Assembly (NCBI GenBank): GCA_015039315.1
Contig: WIDE01000049.1
Coordinates: forward strand, 223,672 to 235,556
DNA length: 11,885 bases
Reading direction: 5' to 3'
DNA from: Clavulina sp. PMI_390
Lineage: Eukaryota > Basidiomycota > Agaricomycetes > Cantharellales > Hydnaceae
Shown here: positions 1 through 8,129 of the stretch, piece after piece
Layout of the letters: each line of letters starts with the position of its first letter
How positions within the stretch are numbered: position 1 is the first letter of the stretch
Translations under genes and position numbers: made by a program
Notes under the pieces: generated by a model
The model's input: only the letters and a program-made list of their open reading frames with translations
Database searches by the model: none
What the model was told of the DNA's origin: nothing

Positions 1-523
1 CAGCGTTGAGATGATTTACTCAGTGCTCGACGAGCTTCCTCAGCTCGTTACACTCGAGCTGAAGCACTGGCTGGTTAATTGGCTTCTCCATTTCGCCATT
101 TCAAGCCCTATAGCGCCCCTGGCGATCGATACCGAATGGCTCTCATCCCATGACCCGTTAATCTCCCAACACATTCCTCCTCCCGGCGCTGATGATCCTG
201 ATCGTAGAGAGGCGAAATTGGATGTGCCAACCCCTCAGTCAAACACCTTCCTTCCTAACTTACGACTACTCATCATCTCTCCCGACGACCCCACTGAGAG
301 TATATTCTTCTCTCAGTACGACCTGGGATTAGCGCTGCGGCGCATCCTGCACGCGAGACCAAATTTGTCGCTACACTATGATGGATTTTTCATGGCTGGA
401 GGCACTGCTAACTTCGAGAAAGGTCAGGCTCTCCTGTCTGAGTCAATGGACCTGGGACATATTCGTTTTGGGGGGCGGGTGGACGCTCTGTATTCTGGAG
501 TCCAGAACGATATTGTTGTGTAG
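1..523 (+). CDS. F-box/LRR family protein, 3' part only (cut by left window edge)
   Basis: This is the C-terminal part of a member of the F-box family repeated in this window. The reading frame (codons starting at position 2) is open to the left edge, so the real start and F-box lie outside; the ATG at 11 is internal. What remains aligns throughout with the intact paralogues: a leucine-rich stretch (LPQLVTLELKHW), then WLLHFA, then the conserved block DTEWLSSHDP and HIPPPGADDPDRR, then FLPNLRLLIIS, a region ending in MDLGH, and the terminal YSGVQNDIVV before the TAG stop. The role is inferred from the family: substrate-receptor side of an SCF ubiquitin ligase, presumably in cytosol or nucleus. 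No frameshift is visible in this part. It is followed after 230 bp by an unrelated F-box gene on the same strand. Confidence 0.85.
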   Translation, partial: SVEMIYSVLDELPQLVTLELKHWLVNWLLHFAISSPIAPLAIDTEWLSSHDPLISQHIPPPGADDPDRREAKLDVPTPQSNTFLPNLRLLIISPDDPTESIFFSQYDLGLALRRILHARPNLSLHYDGFFMAGGTANFEKGQALLSESMDLGHIRFGGRVDALYSGVQNDIVV

Positions 524-753
524 TACGAGATCCTTCTTTATGTATGTCTCTGTAACCAACTAACGCGATCCCCAATCCACTTATCTGTCGGTCTAGGTGC
601 CGTGGGAAGGTTCGGGGCCGTTGGGCGTCAAAAGTCGTGAGCGGGACGACACACACAAACTGCCTTAGGGGCATATTTTGGGTGCCGTTAACGACGATTA
701 AGCTTCGTCTTGACTAGCTCGTACCCCTGTTTGGTGTCTATGAAGGGTGAACT

Positions 754-2193
754 ATGCGGGCCTTCTTCTCGACCGCATTCAACTCGTTCTCCAAGGCTTC
801 CCCAGGATTGCTCAAACGCACACCCCGTACTTCTCCCAAAGAAATGGCCCGGATGGCTCCTATAGAAACTCTACCCTACGAGATCCTCTCCAAGATCTTT
901 ACCGATGTCCTTTTGCTCGGGGACTGGTGGGATCCTGTGCTTGCGACTTGGCTTGTAACGATAATGGGCGTCAACACCCACTGGCACAACGTGGCTATGT
1001 CGAACCCGAGCTTATGGAGCAGAATTGTGGTGAATTATTCGCCTGGTTTCAACTCGTCAGGTCGCCGTGTTCAAACGCGCATGCGCATCAAAGCATATTT
1101 GACACGATCAAACCCTCACCCTTTCCATGTTATCCTCCGGCTGGCAGCCGATGTACAGCCGCTTCATGTCAGCTACCTATGGAATGTTATCAAGGATGAA
1201 CTATATCGATGTCGGTCTATAACCCTGGAGCTGGACTCTGATGCCCAAGCAGCCAAGATCTTCCCCCTACCTCCTTTGGTATCCCGCCTTCATTCAATAC
1301 TGTGTCATATCTCACGGGCGTCCCCTGACGAATCCCGCTTTCGGGTACTATGCGACAATAATGATGCTCCCCTCGAGGAACTCTCTTGGACATCATCCAG
1401 AAACCCTGACATTTCTAACGCCCTTACAAAATACCTTCGTCTACGCAGTATCCATGGTGGCTACACAAAAGACTCTGTAACCCTCAAAACTCTCGAGAGG
1501 TTCTCTTCTCTCACCCATTTCCGTTGGTATACTATCAGCGATGTTATGGGCGAAATCGAACCTCCCCCAATCGAATTGACCAGCCTCAAATATCTCTCCC
1601 TGCTACATAATTTCCAGAGGCCTCATTTCAATGCACCAAACCTTCTGAAACTGACAATTCATTCATACAACATGTGGGGACAACCCACCCCTGATCTCCG
1701 TCCTGGGGACTTCCCGCAGCTGCAGCATCTTGAGCTTATTGAGCTCAGTGTAGAGCAAGAGCGGCTCTACCACTTCTTACAAGCCGTCCCCACTGTCATC
1801 CACTGCAAGTTCACCTCTTGCACAATCCTGTATTTGCTCCCTCTCTTTCAGGAGATGACTAGGAGAAGACGGCAAGAAGATAATGCAGTCAACAATCACA
1901 TCCAGCAAAAATACGTGGCTTTACTCCCTCGTGTCCCCCTCATGGAGGTTTGCGACCCTCGCTCCGTAACAGTTGAGGCCAGGATAGGCATTGCGATTGT
2001 TATCACAGACCTTGTGGGCTGTGCAAAGACATTGTGGATTGACTGGGATAACGACGCAGATTTGAGCCGAGGGGGCTCTCTCCCTGATTTGGAGGAGGCT
2101 CAAAAGCTTTCCGCAGAGTCAAAAGCAGTAGGCTATGATGTCTGCACGCCGTGGTTTAGTGGATATCAGATCATCACTACCTCGGAACCCTAG
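754..2193 (+). CDS. Divergent F-box/leucine-rich protein
   Basis: This is a single open frame of 479 codons. An F-box-like motif is seen near residues 34-90: LPYEILSKIF, then a hydrophobic helix with a W-H-N segment (VNTHWHNVAM) and NPSLWSRIV, matching the usual fungal pattern LPxEIL...WRxIA...P-LW. The rest is rich in Leu with LRR-like steps (LTSLKYLSLLH, FNAPNLLKLTIHS, FPQLQHLELIEL). It lacks the DTEW/HIPPPGADD block and the D-I-V-V end of its neighbours, so it belongs to another F-box subfamily. The likely role, by family, is a substrate adaptor in an SCF ubiquitin ligase. Two starts are possible. The ATG at 754 adds 30 basic and Ser-rich residues; the ATG at 844 has a stronger context (G at -3, G at +4) and begins just before the F-box (MARMAPIETLP), giving 449 residues. 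I report the longer frame but consider the start unsettled. No intron is needed. Confidence 0.8.
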   Translation: MRAFFSTAFNSFSKASPGLLKRTPRTSPKEMARMAPIETLPYEILSKIFTDVLLLGDWWDPVLATWLVTIMGVNTHWHNVAMSNPSLWSRIVVNYSPGFNSSGRRVQTRMRIKAYLTRSNPHPFHVILRLAADVQPLHVSYLWNVIKDELYRCRSITLELDSDAQAAKIFPLPPLVSRLHSILCHISRASPDESRFRVLCDNNDAPLEELSWTSSRNPDISNALTKYLRLRSIHGGYTKDSVTLKTLERFSSLTHFRWYTISDVMGEIEPPPIELTSLKYLSLLHNFQRPHFNAPNLLKLTIHSYNMWGQPTPDLRPGDFPQLQHLELIELSVEQERLYHFLQAVPTVIHCKFTSCTILYLLPLFQEMTRRRRQEDNAVNNHIQQKYVALLPRVPLMEVCDPRSVTVEARIGIAIVITDLVGCAKTLWIDWDNDADLSRGGSLPDLEEAQKLSAESKAVGYDVCTPWFSGYQIITTSEP

Positions 2194-2299
2194 TCAGATT
2201 GCTCGTCAAAGCATATATCAAGGATAGTTTTAATGTATTGTGGTTTTGTTTCGTAAGTGGAGTCGCCGATATCAGGGCTAGTACTCTTGAAGGTACGAG

Positions 2300-2321
2300 A
2301 TCTACTCTGCTAAGAGTAGAT
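2300..2321. repeat. Perfect 9-bp stem hairpin downstream of F-box gene
   Basis: ATCTACTCT and AGAGTAGAT are exact reverse complements separated by the four bases GCTA. It lies 107 bp after the stop of the upstream F-box gene, so it may fall in that gene's 3' untranslated region. Function is unknown; it could be an RNA hairpin or chance. Confidence 0.5.
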
Positions 2322-2529
2322 AGTAAGGTCTTTGCCACGTCGGATCGCCAAGATGATCGTGGACAAACTCAGTAAAGATGATAGTATGGCAAGCTCCCAA
2401 ACAGATTTCACCATTATAGATCACTGCTGCTCAAGATCGAGAGATCATTCTCGACAAACGTAAGTAAATCGATCCCAGAAGGCTGTGCAGAATATGAGTC
2501 AAACACTTCGGCCTTCACACCCACCCAAC

Positions 2530-4171
2530 ATGGAGGTTGTGAAGGACACCCAACTTTCGGCAACCCAACGGCTGCCCGATGAGCTCATACTTGATGTTTT
2601 CAATCATCTTCGGAAACGCCGTAACTGGACAGAGCTTGCGAGGCTCCAATCCATGGTGACTGTCAGCCAAGTCTGCTCTCGTTGGCGAGGGATCGCCATC
2701 GCTGCATCTGCGCTATGGAGTGAACTGGTTATCTCCCCTTCGGACACCCAAAGCATCGAATCCAGCAAACGCGCTCGTGACAGGATCGAAGAGTGTCTGT
2801 TTCGTTCCCGCACTGTAAGGAATCTTACTCTCACTTCGTCCGAAGTACGTTTGACCCAATATATAGTCAGTTCTAAACGTAGTGTACTGGACAATGGTGG
2901 TGGTAAGACTAAAGAACTGTAACCTAGTAACGGGGCGCTTAAGGCGTACTATCCTAATATAATACCATTCCTTACACGCACGCATCCCCTCAATATCCAT
3001 TTTGACCTAACCCGTATGGGTAATGGTATATCCCCTCTAGGTCTATTTAATGGATTAGCCCTGCCGAATCTTTGGCGTTGTTCCAATCTTGATGTGGCCG
3101 TTCAGGATCACGCCACCGCTTCAGTTATCTTTCCCCTCCGCGGCGACCTTTCGTCTATGGAGTCACTCGGCATTGGGATTGAAGATGGGATTGACGAAGA
3201 AGATGATAGAGCGCTCGAAAAACCAGTGATGATACGTAGTTTCAGTGACGCGATTTTTTCTCCATCGAGATTTCGGATCACTACAAGGCTGCCAGCAACA
3301 ATCCCCGGATTCGATGGTTCACGACTAGAAGCGCTCTATATTGCTGACGAGGATATCGGATACTCCACAATACTGAAACTTCTCCAGAGCTCCATGAATG
3401 TCCAGAGGATGCACCTTGAACTTCTGGACCCGGGAGCTCTCGTTCATGAATCATTAGATTTTCCCCATCTCGCTTTCCTCTCCGTGATATACGACTGGCC
3501 GAGCCGTAATTTCCAGCTACCAGCTCTCCAAAAACTATTCTTCATAGAGCCGTTTCTGCTTAATCAAAGCCACACGTGGGCCAATTTACAAGCGGACTTC
3601 CCAAAACTTCGCCATCTCACATTCGTCAATGTTGTTGATCATTTTGGCGTACTAGAGGTGGAAGAAATCTTTTCGGTTCTGAGACACCTCCCCAAGCTAG
3701 TCACGCTTGAGCTAAAGCACTGGTCCATGCATTGGCTGCTTCACTTCGCGATTGCCGGTCCTCTCACCCCTCGGGCTGTGGATACCGAATGGCTCGTATC
3801 TCATGACCCCTTCACTCTCCATGCATATCCCTCCTCCTGGTGATCGACGTGGAGACGAGCTGGATGCGGAGGTCCCTGGCTCAAGGTTGATTCTCCCTGA
3901 GCTGCGCCTCCTCGCGATCTACTCCTCAGATGCCAAGACAAGTGCAGTACAGCCCCAGGGCGACCTAGGTATGGCTCTGCAGCGCATTATGAATGCGAGA
4001 CCCCGCTTGTCAGTGAGGCATGATGGGTCCTTCTTACCCTGGGCCTCTGGTGATATGAAAGAAGGCGAGGCCCTTTTTGAAGAGTCGATGGATTTGGGAT
4101 ATGTTCAGTTTCGGCCTCAGCGAGTGGACAACAGGATGTACTCTGGGATTTACAAAGACATTATTGTATGA
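2530..4171 (+). pseudogene. F-box/LRR family gene broken by a MITE insertion and a frameshift
   Basis: This is a member of the same family as the intact genes at 4464-5948 and 11076-9580. It shows a normal F-box (LPDELILDVFNHLRKR, VTVSQVCSRWRGIAI, SALWSELV). After FRSRT the frame is interrupted by a 163-bp element (2814-2976); read through, it hits a TAA at 2920-2922. Family sequence resumes at 2983 in the same frame (HPLNIHFDL, then LPNLWRC) and runs through the LRR-like region to DTEWLVSHDP. A one-base gain near 3811-3820 then shifts the frame and ends it at the TGA at 3841-3843. The remaining C-terminus continues in another frame (SMHIPPPG to MYSGIYKDIIV, TGA at 4169-4171), missing about five residues after HIPPPG compared with paralogues. 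The ATG at 2530 (A at -3, G at +4) matches the start position of the paralogues; the first in-frame ATG is 2494. If the element were spliced, a protein truncated at the frameshift could still form. A sequencing error at the frameshift cannot be ruled out. Confidence 0.8.
2814..2976. mobile_element. 163-bp MITE-like element with 10-bp TIRs and 5-bp target duplication
   Basis: The ends are TGTAAGGAAT (2814-2823) and ATTCCTTACA (2967-2976), perfect inverted repeats. They are flanked by CGCAC on both sides (2809-2813 and 2977-2981), a likely target-site duplication. Removing the element plus one CGCAC restores the uninterrupted family codons (Arg-Ser-Arg-Thr-His-Pro-Leu-Asn-Ile-His), as seen in the intact paralogues near 4738-4765 and 10800-10770. 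The element has no coding capacity, so it would be a non-autonomous DNA transposon. The superfamily cannot be fixed from this one copy, and no second copy is seen in the window. Confidence 0.8.
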
Positions 4172-4463
4172 TTTTACTCCAACGATTACACGTCCCTGGC
4201 GGCAGCTATCTCAAATTTCATCGTCAAACTGCCATAGGCCCTGATATCTCAATGCTCGTACCGATTGCCATTGACCCATGAATCCAGGGAGCATAGGATG
4301 AAATATCTTTCCACTCTTAATAAACTAATGCTGAATAGGCTGAGAGAGCGGAAAACAAGACCCTGGACCAAATGCGAACAAATCAAGCGTAGGGGAGGCT
4401 GTGTCAATCATATTTTGCACTTCACCCAAATCAGTGCTCCATCTCTTCCCTACTGCCCCCAAG

Positions 4464-5948
4464 ATGGATGTTACAGAGGGCTTAAACCCCCCTTTGATCC
4501 AGCAGCTACCAGATGAAATCCTCCTCAGCGTATTTTTTCATCTTCGAAAACACTATGCTTGGACGAGCCTTGCAATGCTGTGTTCCACCTTGACCGTCAG
4601 TCAAATCTGTTCTCGCTGGCGGGGTCTCGCACTTTCAACCTCTGCACTATGGAGCGAGCTCGTTTTTCGTGCGGCAGATATCCGCGATCTCGAGATGGCC
4701 AGGCGCGCCAACGATAGAATGGAAACGTGCCTGCTTCGTTCCCGCACACATCTTCTCCATATCCACTTTGACCTAATAGACCCTCCCTGTGCAATTTCCC
4801 CTCCAGAGATATTCAACAAATTCGTCCCGCCGAATCTCTGGCGGTGTTGTTTGCTTGATGTGGTCCTTCCCGACCACGAGGCAGCGTCAGCCATCTTTCC
4901 CTTTTCATGCAACCTGTCGCGCGTGAAGTCGTTTGGAGTCGCAATTGAAAAAGGAGTTGATGAAGCGGAAGATGACAGAATTTATAAAAAACCAGTAAAA
5001 ATAGGCGGTCTTCGCGGAGTAGTCTGGTCCCCGTCAAGATTTCGGATCAATGCCATGCTTCCTGCAAACTTCCCAAACTTTGACGCATCAAATCTTGAGG
5101 CGCTCTACATTGCAGACGAGGAGATCAGGCACACCAGGATCTTGAAGATCCTAAAGAGGTCTATAAATCTCCAAAGGCTCCATCTAGAGGTCCGGGATGC
5201 AAAACCCCTCTTTCAAAAACCACTTGCATTTCCCAAACTATCCTTCCTCTCCACATTATACGACTGGCCACACAAGAACTTCCATGCAACATCAATCCAA
5301 AAACTCTTTATTGTCGAGCCTCCTCTTTCAAAGCAGAGCCTATTACTCGACCATAGCTTCGAGATGCCACAACTACACCATCTGACACTCTACCAGATCA
5401 CCAAAACCACCAACGTCCCAGACGTGGAGAGAATAACATCAATGCTGAGTCGTTTCCCTCAGCTTATTACGCTTGAATTGAAATATTGGGCAATAAACTG
5501 GCTGCTCCACTTCGCAGTTGTAAGCCCAATCGCACCAGTCGCCGTGGATACCGAATGGCTCGCATCCCACGACCCCTCGGTTTCCATGCACATTCCGCCT
5601 CCTGGCGCTGACGATGTGGATCGTCGCAGGCAGAGCCTAGATGTAGAAGTCCCCGAATCTGGCGCGTTTCTTCCTAACTTACGTTTCCTTATTATCTCCA
5701 TGCAATGGATGAGGAGGACCGATCACCCATCACGACTAGATCTATCCCTAGCTCTTGAGCGTACTATGCGGGCTAGACCGCACTTGTCCATCTATTTTGA
5801 TGGATCTTTCATCTCAAAAAACAGTTCGGACATTGAAGAAGGCAACGCACTCCTGCGAGAAGCAATGGACCTGGGAAACGTCGAATTTAGCCTGCGACAA
5901 GTGGACAGCCGTATCTATTCGGGGCTGCAAGGTGATATTGTCGTGTAG
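4464..5948 (+). CDS. F-box/LRR family protein, intact
   Basis: This is an intact single-exon gene of 494 residues. The F-box occupies roughly residues 14-68: LPDEILLSVFFHLRKH, LTVSQICSRWRGLAL, SALWSELVF. A segment with NLWRC follows, then several leucine-rich, LRR-like steps (FDASNLEALYIADEE, LQRLHLEV, FPQLITLELKYW). Next comes the family block AVDTEWLASHDP (Asp at about residue 362) and HIPPPGADDVDRR, then FLPNLRFLIIS and a C-terminus ending YSGLQGDIVV. By family knowledge it would bind Skp1 through the F-box and a target through the LRR-like part, in an SCF ubiquitin ligase; the target is unknown. I chose the ATG at 4464 because the frame upstream (from 4401) opens only with GTG, the ATG has A at -3 and G at +4, and the protein start matches the paralogues (M-D/E/I-V). 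The gene converges on DHODH with only 127 bp between the two stop codons. Confidence 0.9.
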   Translation: MDVTEGLNPPLIQQLPDEILLSVFFHLRKHYAWTSLAMLCSTLTVSQICSRWRGLALSTSALWSELVFRAADIRDLEMARRANDRMETCLLRSRTHLLHIHFDLIDPPCAISPPEIFNKFVPPNLWRCCLLDVVLPDHEAASAIFPFSCNLSRVKSFGVAIEKGVDEAEDDRIYKKPVKIGGLRGVVWSPSRFRINAMLPANFPNFDASNLEALYIADEEIRHTRILKILKRSINLQRLHLEVRDAKPLFQKPLAFPKLSFLSTLYDWPHKNFHATSIQKLFIVEPPLSKQSLLLDHSFEMPQLHHLTLYQITKTTNVPDVERITSMLSRFPQLITLELKYWAINWLLHFAVVSPIAPVAVDTEWLASHDPSVSMHIPPPGADDVDRRRQSLDVEVPESGAFLPNLRFLIISMQWMRRTDHPSRLDLSLALERTMRARPHLSIYFDGSFISKNSSDIEEGNALLREAMDLGNVEFSLRQVDSRIYSGLQGDIVV

Positions 5949-6075
5949 CGTTGATGTACTTAAATAGTTGTAGCGGGGATTCCTAAGTATTTCTCGCATT
6001 CGATTACAGTGTGAGAAGCAAATAGGTGATGCTCAGAATCAATTTCATAGTGCAAATTACGCGTTCTATCGTAGA

Positions 6076-8037
6076 CTAAACTAGTCGGACTACTGGCTTA
6101 TCGGAAGTCGTGGGGGGTGGTGGAATGGCTGCCGTGGTCGGTGCACTGGCATCTTCAGCAACGTCTTTAGTCGAGGGTAGCGCAGATGTCGCTTCAGTTG
6201 CATCTACAGCAGCTTCAACCGCCTTGCTGCTGACTATTGGGGACGATTGAGCGGCTGCAATCACTGCTGCAGCCGCCTCGACTGCTTCCACTGCCTCCGT
6301 AAGCTGGGCCTGAGCTTGATTCTCGTCCGTGGGCAGCTCCAATCCCATCTTTGCCACGGTCTCCTCGAGACCTTTCTCCTTGAGCGCCTCCTGCACTCCA
6401 TCAGACCCATCAGCACCAGCCTCAGCGAGGAGTGCCTTGAGTGCCTCCGCCTCACGCTTCAACTCCTCTGCCTCAGCAACGAACGTCTCTTCCGTTTTCG
6501 GTGCGTTCAATTTCGCTTCGCGAGCCGACCATGATTGAGGATGCGTGTTTGCAAGTGCAGCGACTGCGTCGGCAGAGACTTGCTTCCAACTCTTCTTTTC
6601 CTCGCCAGATTGAAGGGCATGAGTGAGCTCGTCCTTGATGCGCCGCGTTGCGCCGGCGCCTTGAGTGCTCATGACGGTGTAGAGCTGGACGCTTGAGGCA
6701 CCTGCTTTGGCGAACTCGAGTGCATCGGCTCCGGAGGAGATCCCGCCGCATCCAATGAGAGGAATAGAGGCTGGGAGCAGGGTGCGGAGAGTTCGGATCG
6801 CGGCAAGGGAGAAGGGGAGGACGGGTGGGCCAGAGAGACCGCCAGTCTCATGAGCGTGTTCTGCACAAAAGATAACATAAATTAGAAGAAGACTTATGGA
6901 GCCAAATGAACAATCAAGGAGAATGACAGGAGGGCTTACCAGAAAGCAGCGATGTGGGGCGCTGGATGGTGGTGTTGCTCACAATCACGCCGTCAACGCC
7001 GCTCTTCTCGACGGCCTCTGCGATATCCACAAGTTCATCCTCGCTCAAGTCTGGAGCAATCTTCACCAAGACTTTTGGTTTTTCCCACTTGGCGGCAAAT
7101 CCTCCGGAAGCCGAGGCGGCAGGGAGGCCGTCACGCTCGCTGATCACGGCCGTAAGAAGCTCATAGAGGAAGCCTCTTGACTGCAATCCGCGCAAGCCAG
7201 GAGTGTTAGGAGACGAGACATTGATGACAAGGACATCTGCCAGAGGACCAAACGTGCGAACACCCTGGAGATAGTCGTTGATGCTATCTGGAGCGGAGCT
7301 CTTGTTTTTGCCCAAGTTTACGGCGAGGATTTGGGACGAAGAAGAAGGATTGGATGTGTTGCGAGAGAGGAAGGAGCGGAGGCGGGATAAGACAAGAGGG
7401 AAGCCGACGGATGGAAAGCCGTATCGGTTGATCACGGCGTCATCCTCGGCAAGGTGGAACACTCGGGGCTGGGGGTTGCCTGGTTGAGGTTTCGGAGTGA
7501 TACTACCCACTTCAACCCAACTGAAACCGAGTCCGAACAAACCTGGTGACGTCCGGGTAAAGTGAGCTAGCTAGTGAAGAACGACCGCCACCAACCACAC
7601 AACTTACCATCCATGGCTTCTGCATGCTTGTCGAATCCAGCGGCCAGTCCAACAGGATTTGACAGAGTCATACCCCAAAGCTCTGCCTCCAACAGCTCAC
7701 TATCGTTGAGCAAATCCTTGGGGCCAAGGCCCAAAGCAAGGGTCTTGACGGCAATCAAATGTGCGTTCTCTGGATCCGTAGAAGCTCGAAGCAGCGGTGG
7801 GATCACATAGCGATGAATAGCAGAGCGGGAATCCAGGTAGTAAGTGGTGAGTAGGACGCCTCCAGTGACGAGTGCGAATGTTCCCAGCGCATGACGAGTT
7901 CGACTTGAAGAGGAGGTCGAGGTCGAGGAAGCCGAGGTTGAGGCATTCCTACGAATTATTGCGAGGCCATTTTGAGTAACAGCTTTCCCTCTAGACCCGA
8001 GGTGACATCGCGAGCCAGCTCGAAGAGGGAGGGACAT
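6076..8037 (-). CDS. URA9: Dihydroorotate dehydrogenase (quinone), mitochondrial, class 2, three exons
   Basis: This enzyme oxidises dihydroorotate to orotate in de novo pyrimidine synthesis and passes electrons to ubiquinone at the inner mitochondrial membrane. Exons are 8037-7608, 7542-6940 and 6860-6076, total 1818 nt, 605 residues, with the frame kept across both introns. The N-terminus is basic and Ser/Thr-rich (mitochondrial presequence), with a likely membrane segment at about 49-67. Class-2 marks follow: ENAHLIAVKTLALGL (90-104), ELWGMTLSNPVGLAAGFDK (119-137), VEVGSITPKPQPGNPQPR (153-170), NRYGFPSVG, VNLGKNK, and VINVSSPNTPGLRGLQ with the catalytic Ser near 254. Then KIAPDLS, DGVIVSNTT, HETGGLSGPP, IGCGGISSGADA and VQLYTVMS (FMN and phosphate contacts) complete the barrel by about residue 448. 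The last ~157 residues are Ala/Glu-rich, probably coiled-coil or disordered, and longer than I expect for the family. The symbol follows the yeast quinone-dependent fungal orthologue name; PYRD-type names are equally used. Confidence 0.95.
6861..6939 (-). other. DHODH intron 2 (79 bp, phase 1)
   Basis: The minus-strand donor is GTAAGC after TTTCTG and the acceptor is TTTTGTGCAG before AACACGCTCA. The splice restores SLLS-E-HAHETGGLSGPP, the conserved barrel motif. CTAAT (complement of 6881-6885) is a good fungal branch-point match 20-24 bases before the acceptor. Confidence 0.93.
7543..7607 (-). other. DHODH intron 1 (65 bp, phase 1)
   Basis: On the minus strand the donor is GTAAGT directly after ATGGATG, and the acceptor is CACCAG before GTTTGTTCGG. 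Splicing joins Asp-Gly-Leu-Phe-Gly-Leu-Gly-Phe, the expected continuation of the AAGFDK..A..G...LGFG-type region of DHODH. CTCAC inside the intron is a possible branch site. Confidence 0.93.
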
Positions 8038-8103
8038 TTTACACAGCCACTTGAGGAAAGTGGCGCGTCGGCGACAACAAACGACATCACCACCCGACCC
8101 CCT

Positions 8104-8129
8104 ACCTGGTCACGCGTGACAAGACCTGA
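8104..8129 (+). repeat. Left copy of 26-bp inverted repeat
   Basis: Begins ACCTGGTCAC and ends CAAGACCTGA, with six bases between (GCGTGA). Its partner at 9365-9390 is the reverse complement with 23 of 26 positions matching; both 10-base ends are exact. It lies 67-92 bases upstream of the DHODH start codon, so it is inside that promoter. Confidence 0.6.
8109..8120. promoter_or_regulatory. Candidate MCB-like ACGCGT palindrome upstream of DHODH
   Basis: GTCACGCGTGAC is a perfect 12-bp palindrome centred on ACGCGT, about 72-83 bases upstream of the DHODH ATG. ACGCGT is the MluI cell-cycle box bound by MBF in yeasts, which drives S-phase and nucleotide-synthesis genes. Whether it works so here is inference only, and the site overlaps a candidate transposon end. 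Confidence 0.3.

Noticed and set aside
747..1199. 150-codon open frame overlapping the F-box gene at 754
   Set aside because: It lies in another frame of a longer gene with a clear F-box; a shadow.
2485..2922. A complete 145-residue F-box-only protein
   Set aside because: Its last 36 codons and stop come from the transposon-like insert, and the rest of the family protein follows downstream. A truncated product could be made, but this is not the original gene.
2814..2982. The whole 168-bp insertion as an ordinary intron
   Set aside because: There is a GTAAGG donor but no AG at the right end; the right edge is a TIR plus target duplication. Only an internal AG (2942-2943) could serve.
4401..4463. 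Longer N-terminus of the intact F-box gene from 4401
   Set aside because: The frame opens there with GTG, not ATG. The first ATG is 4464, in good context and matching the paralogues.
6076..6672. A separate 198-residue Ala-rich gene starting at Met (6672, minus)
   Set aside because: The frame continues upstream without a stop into the DHODH barrel motifs (IGCGGISSGADA, VQLYT) and joins exon 2 through a good intron; it is exon 3 of DHODH.
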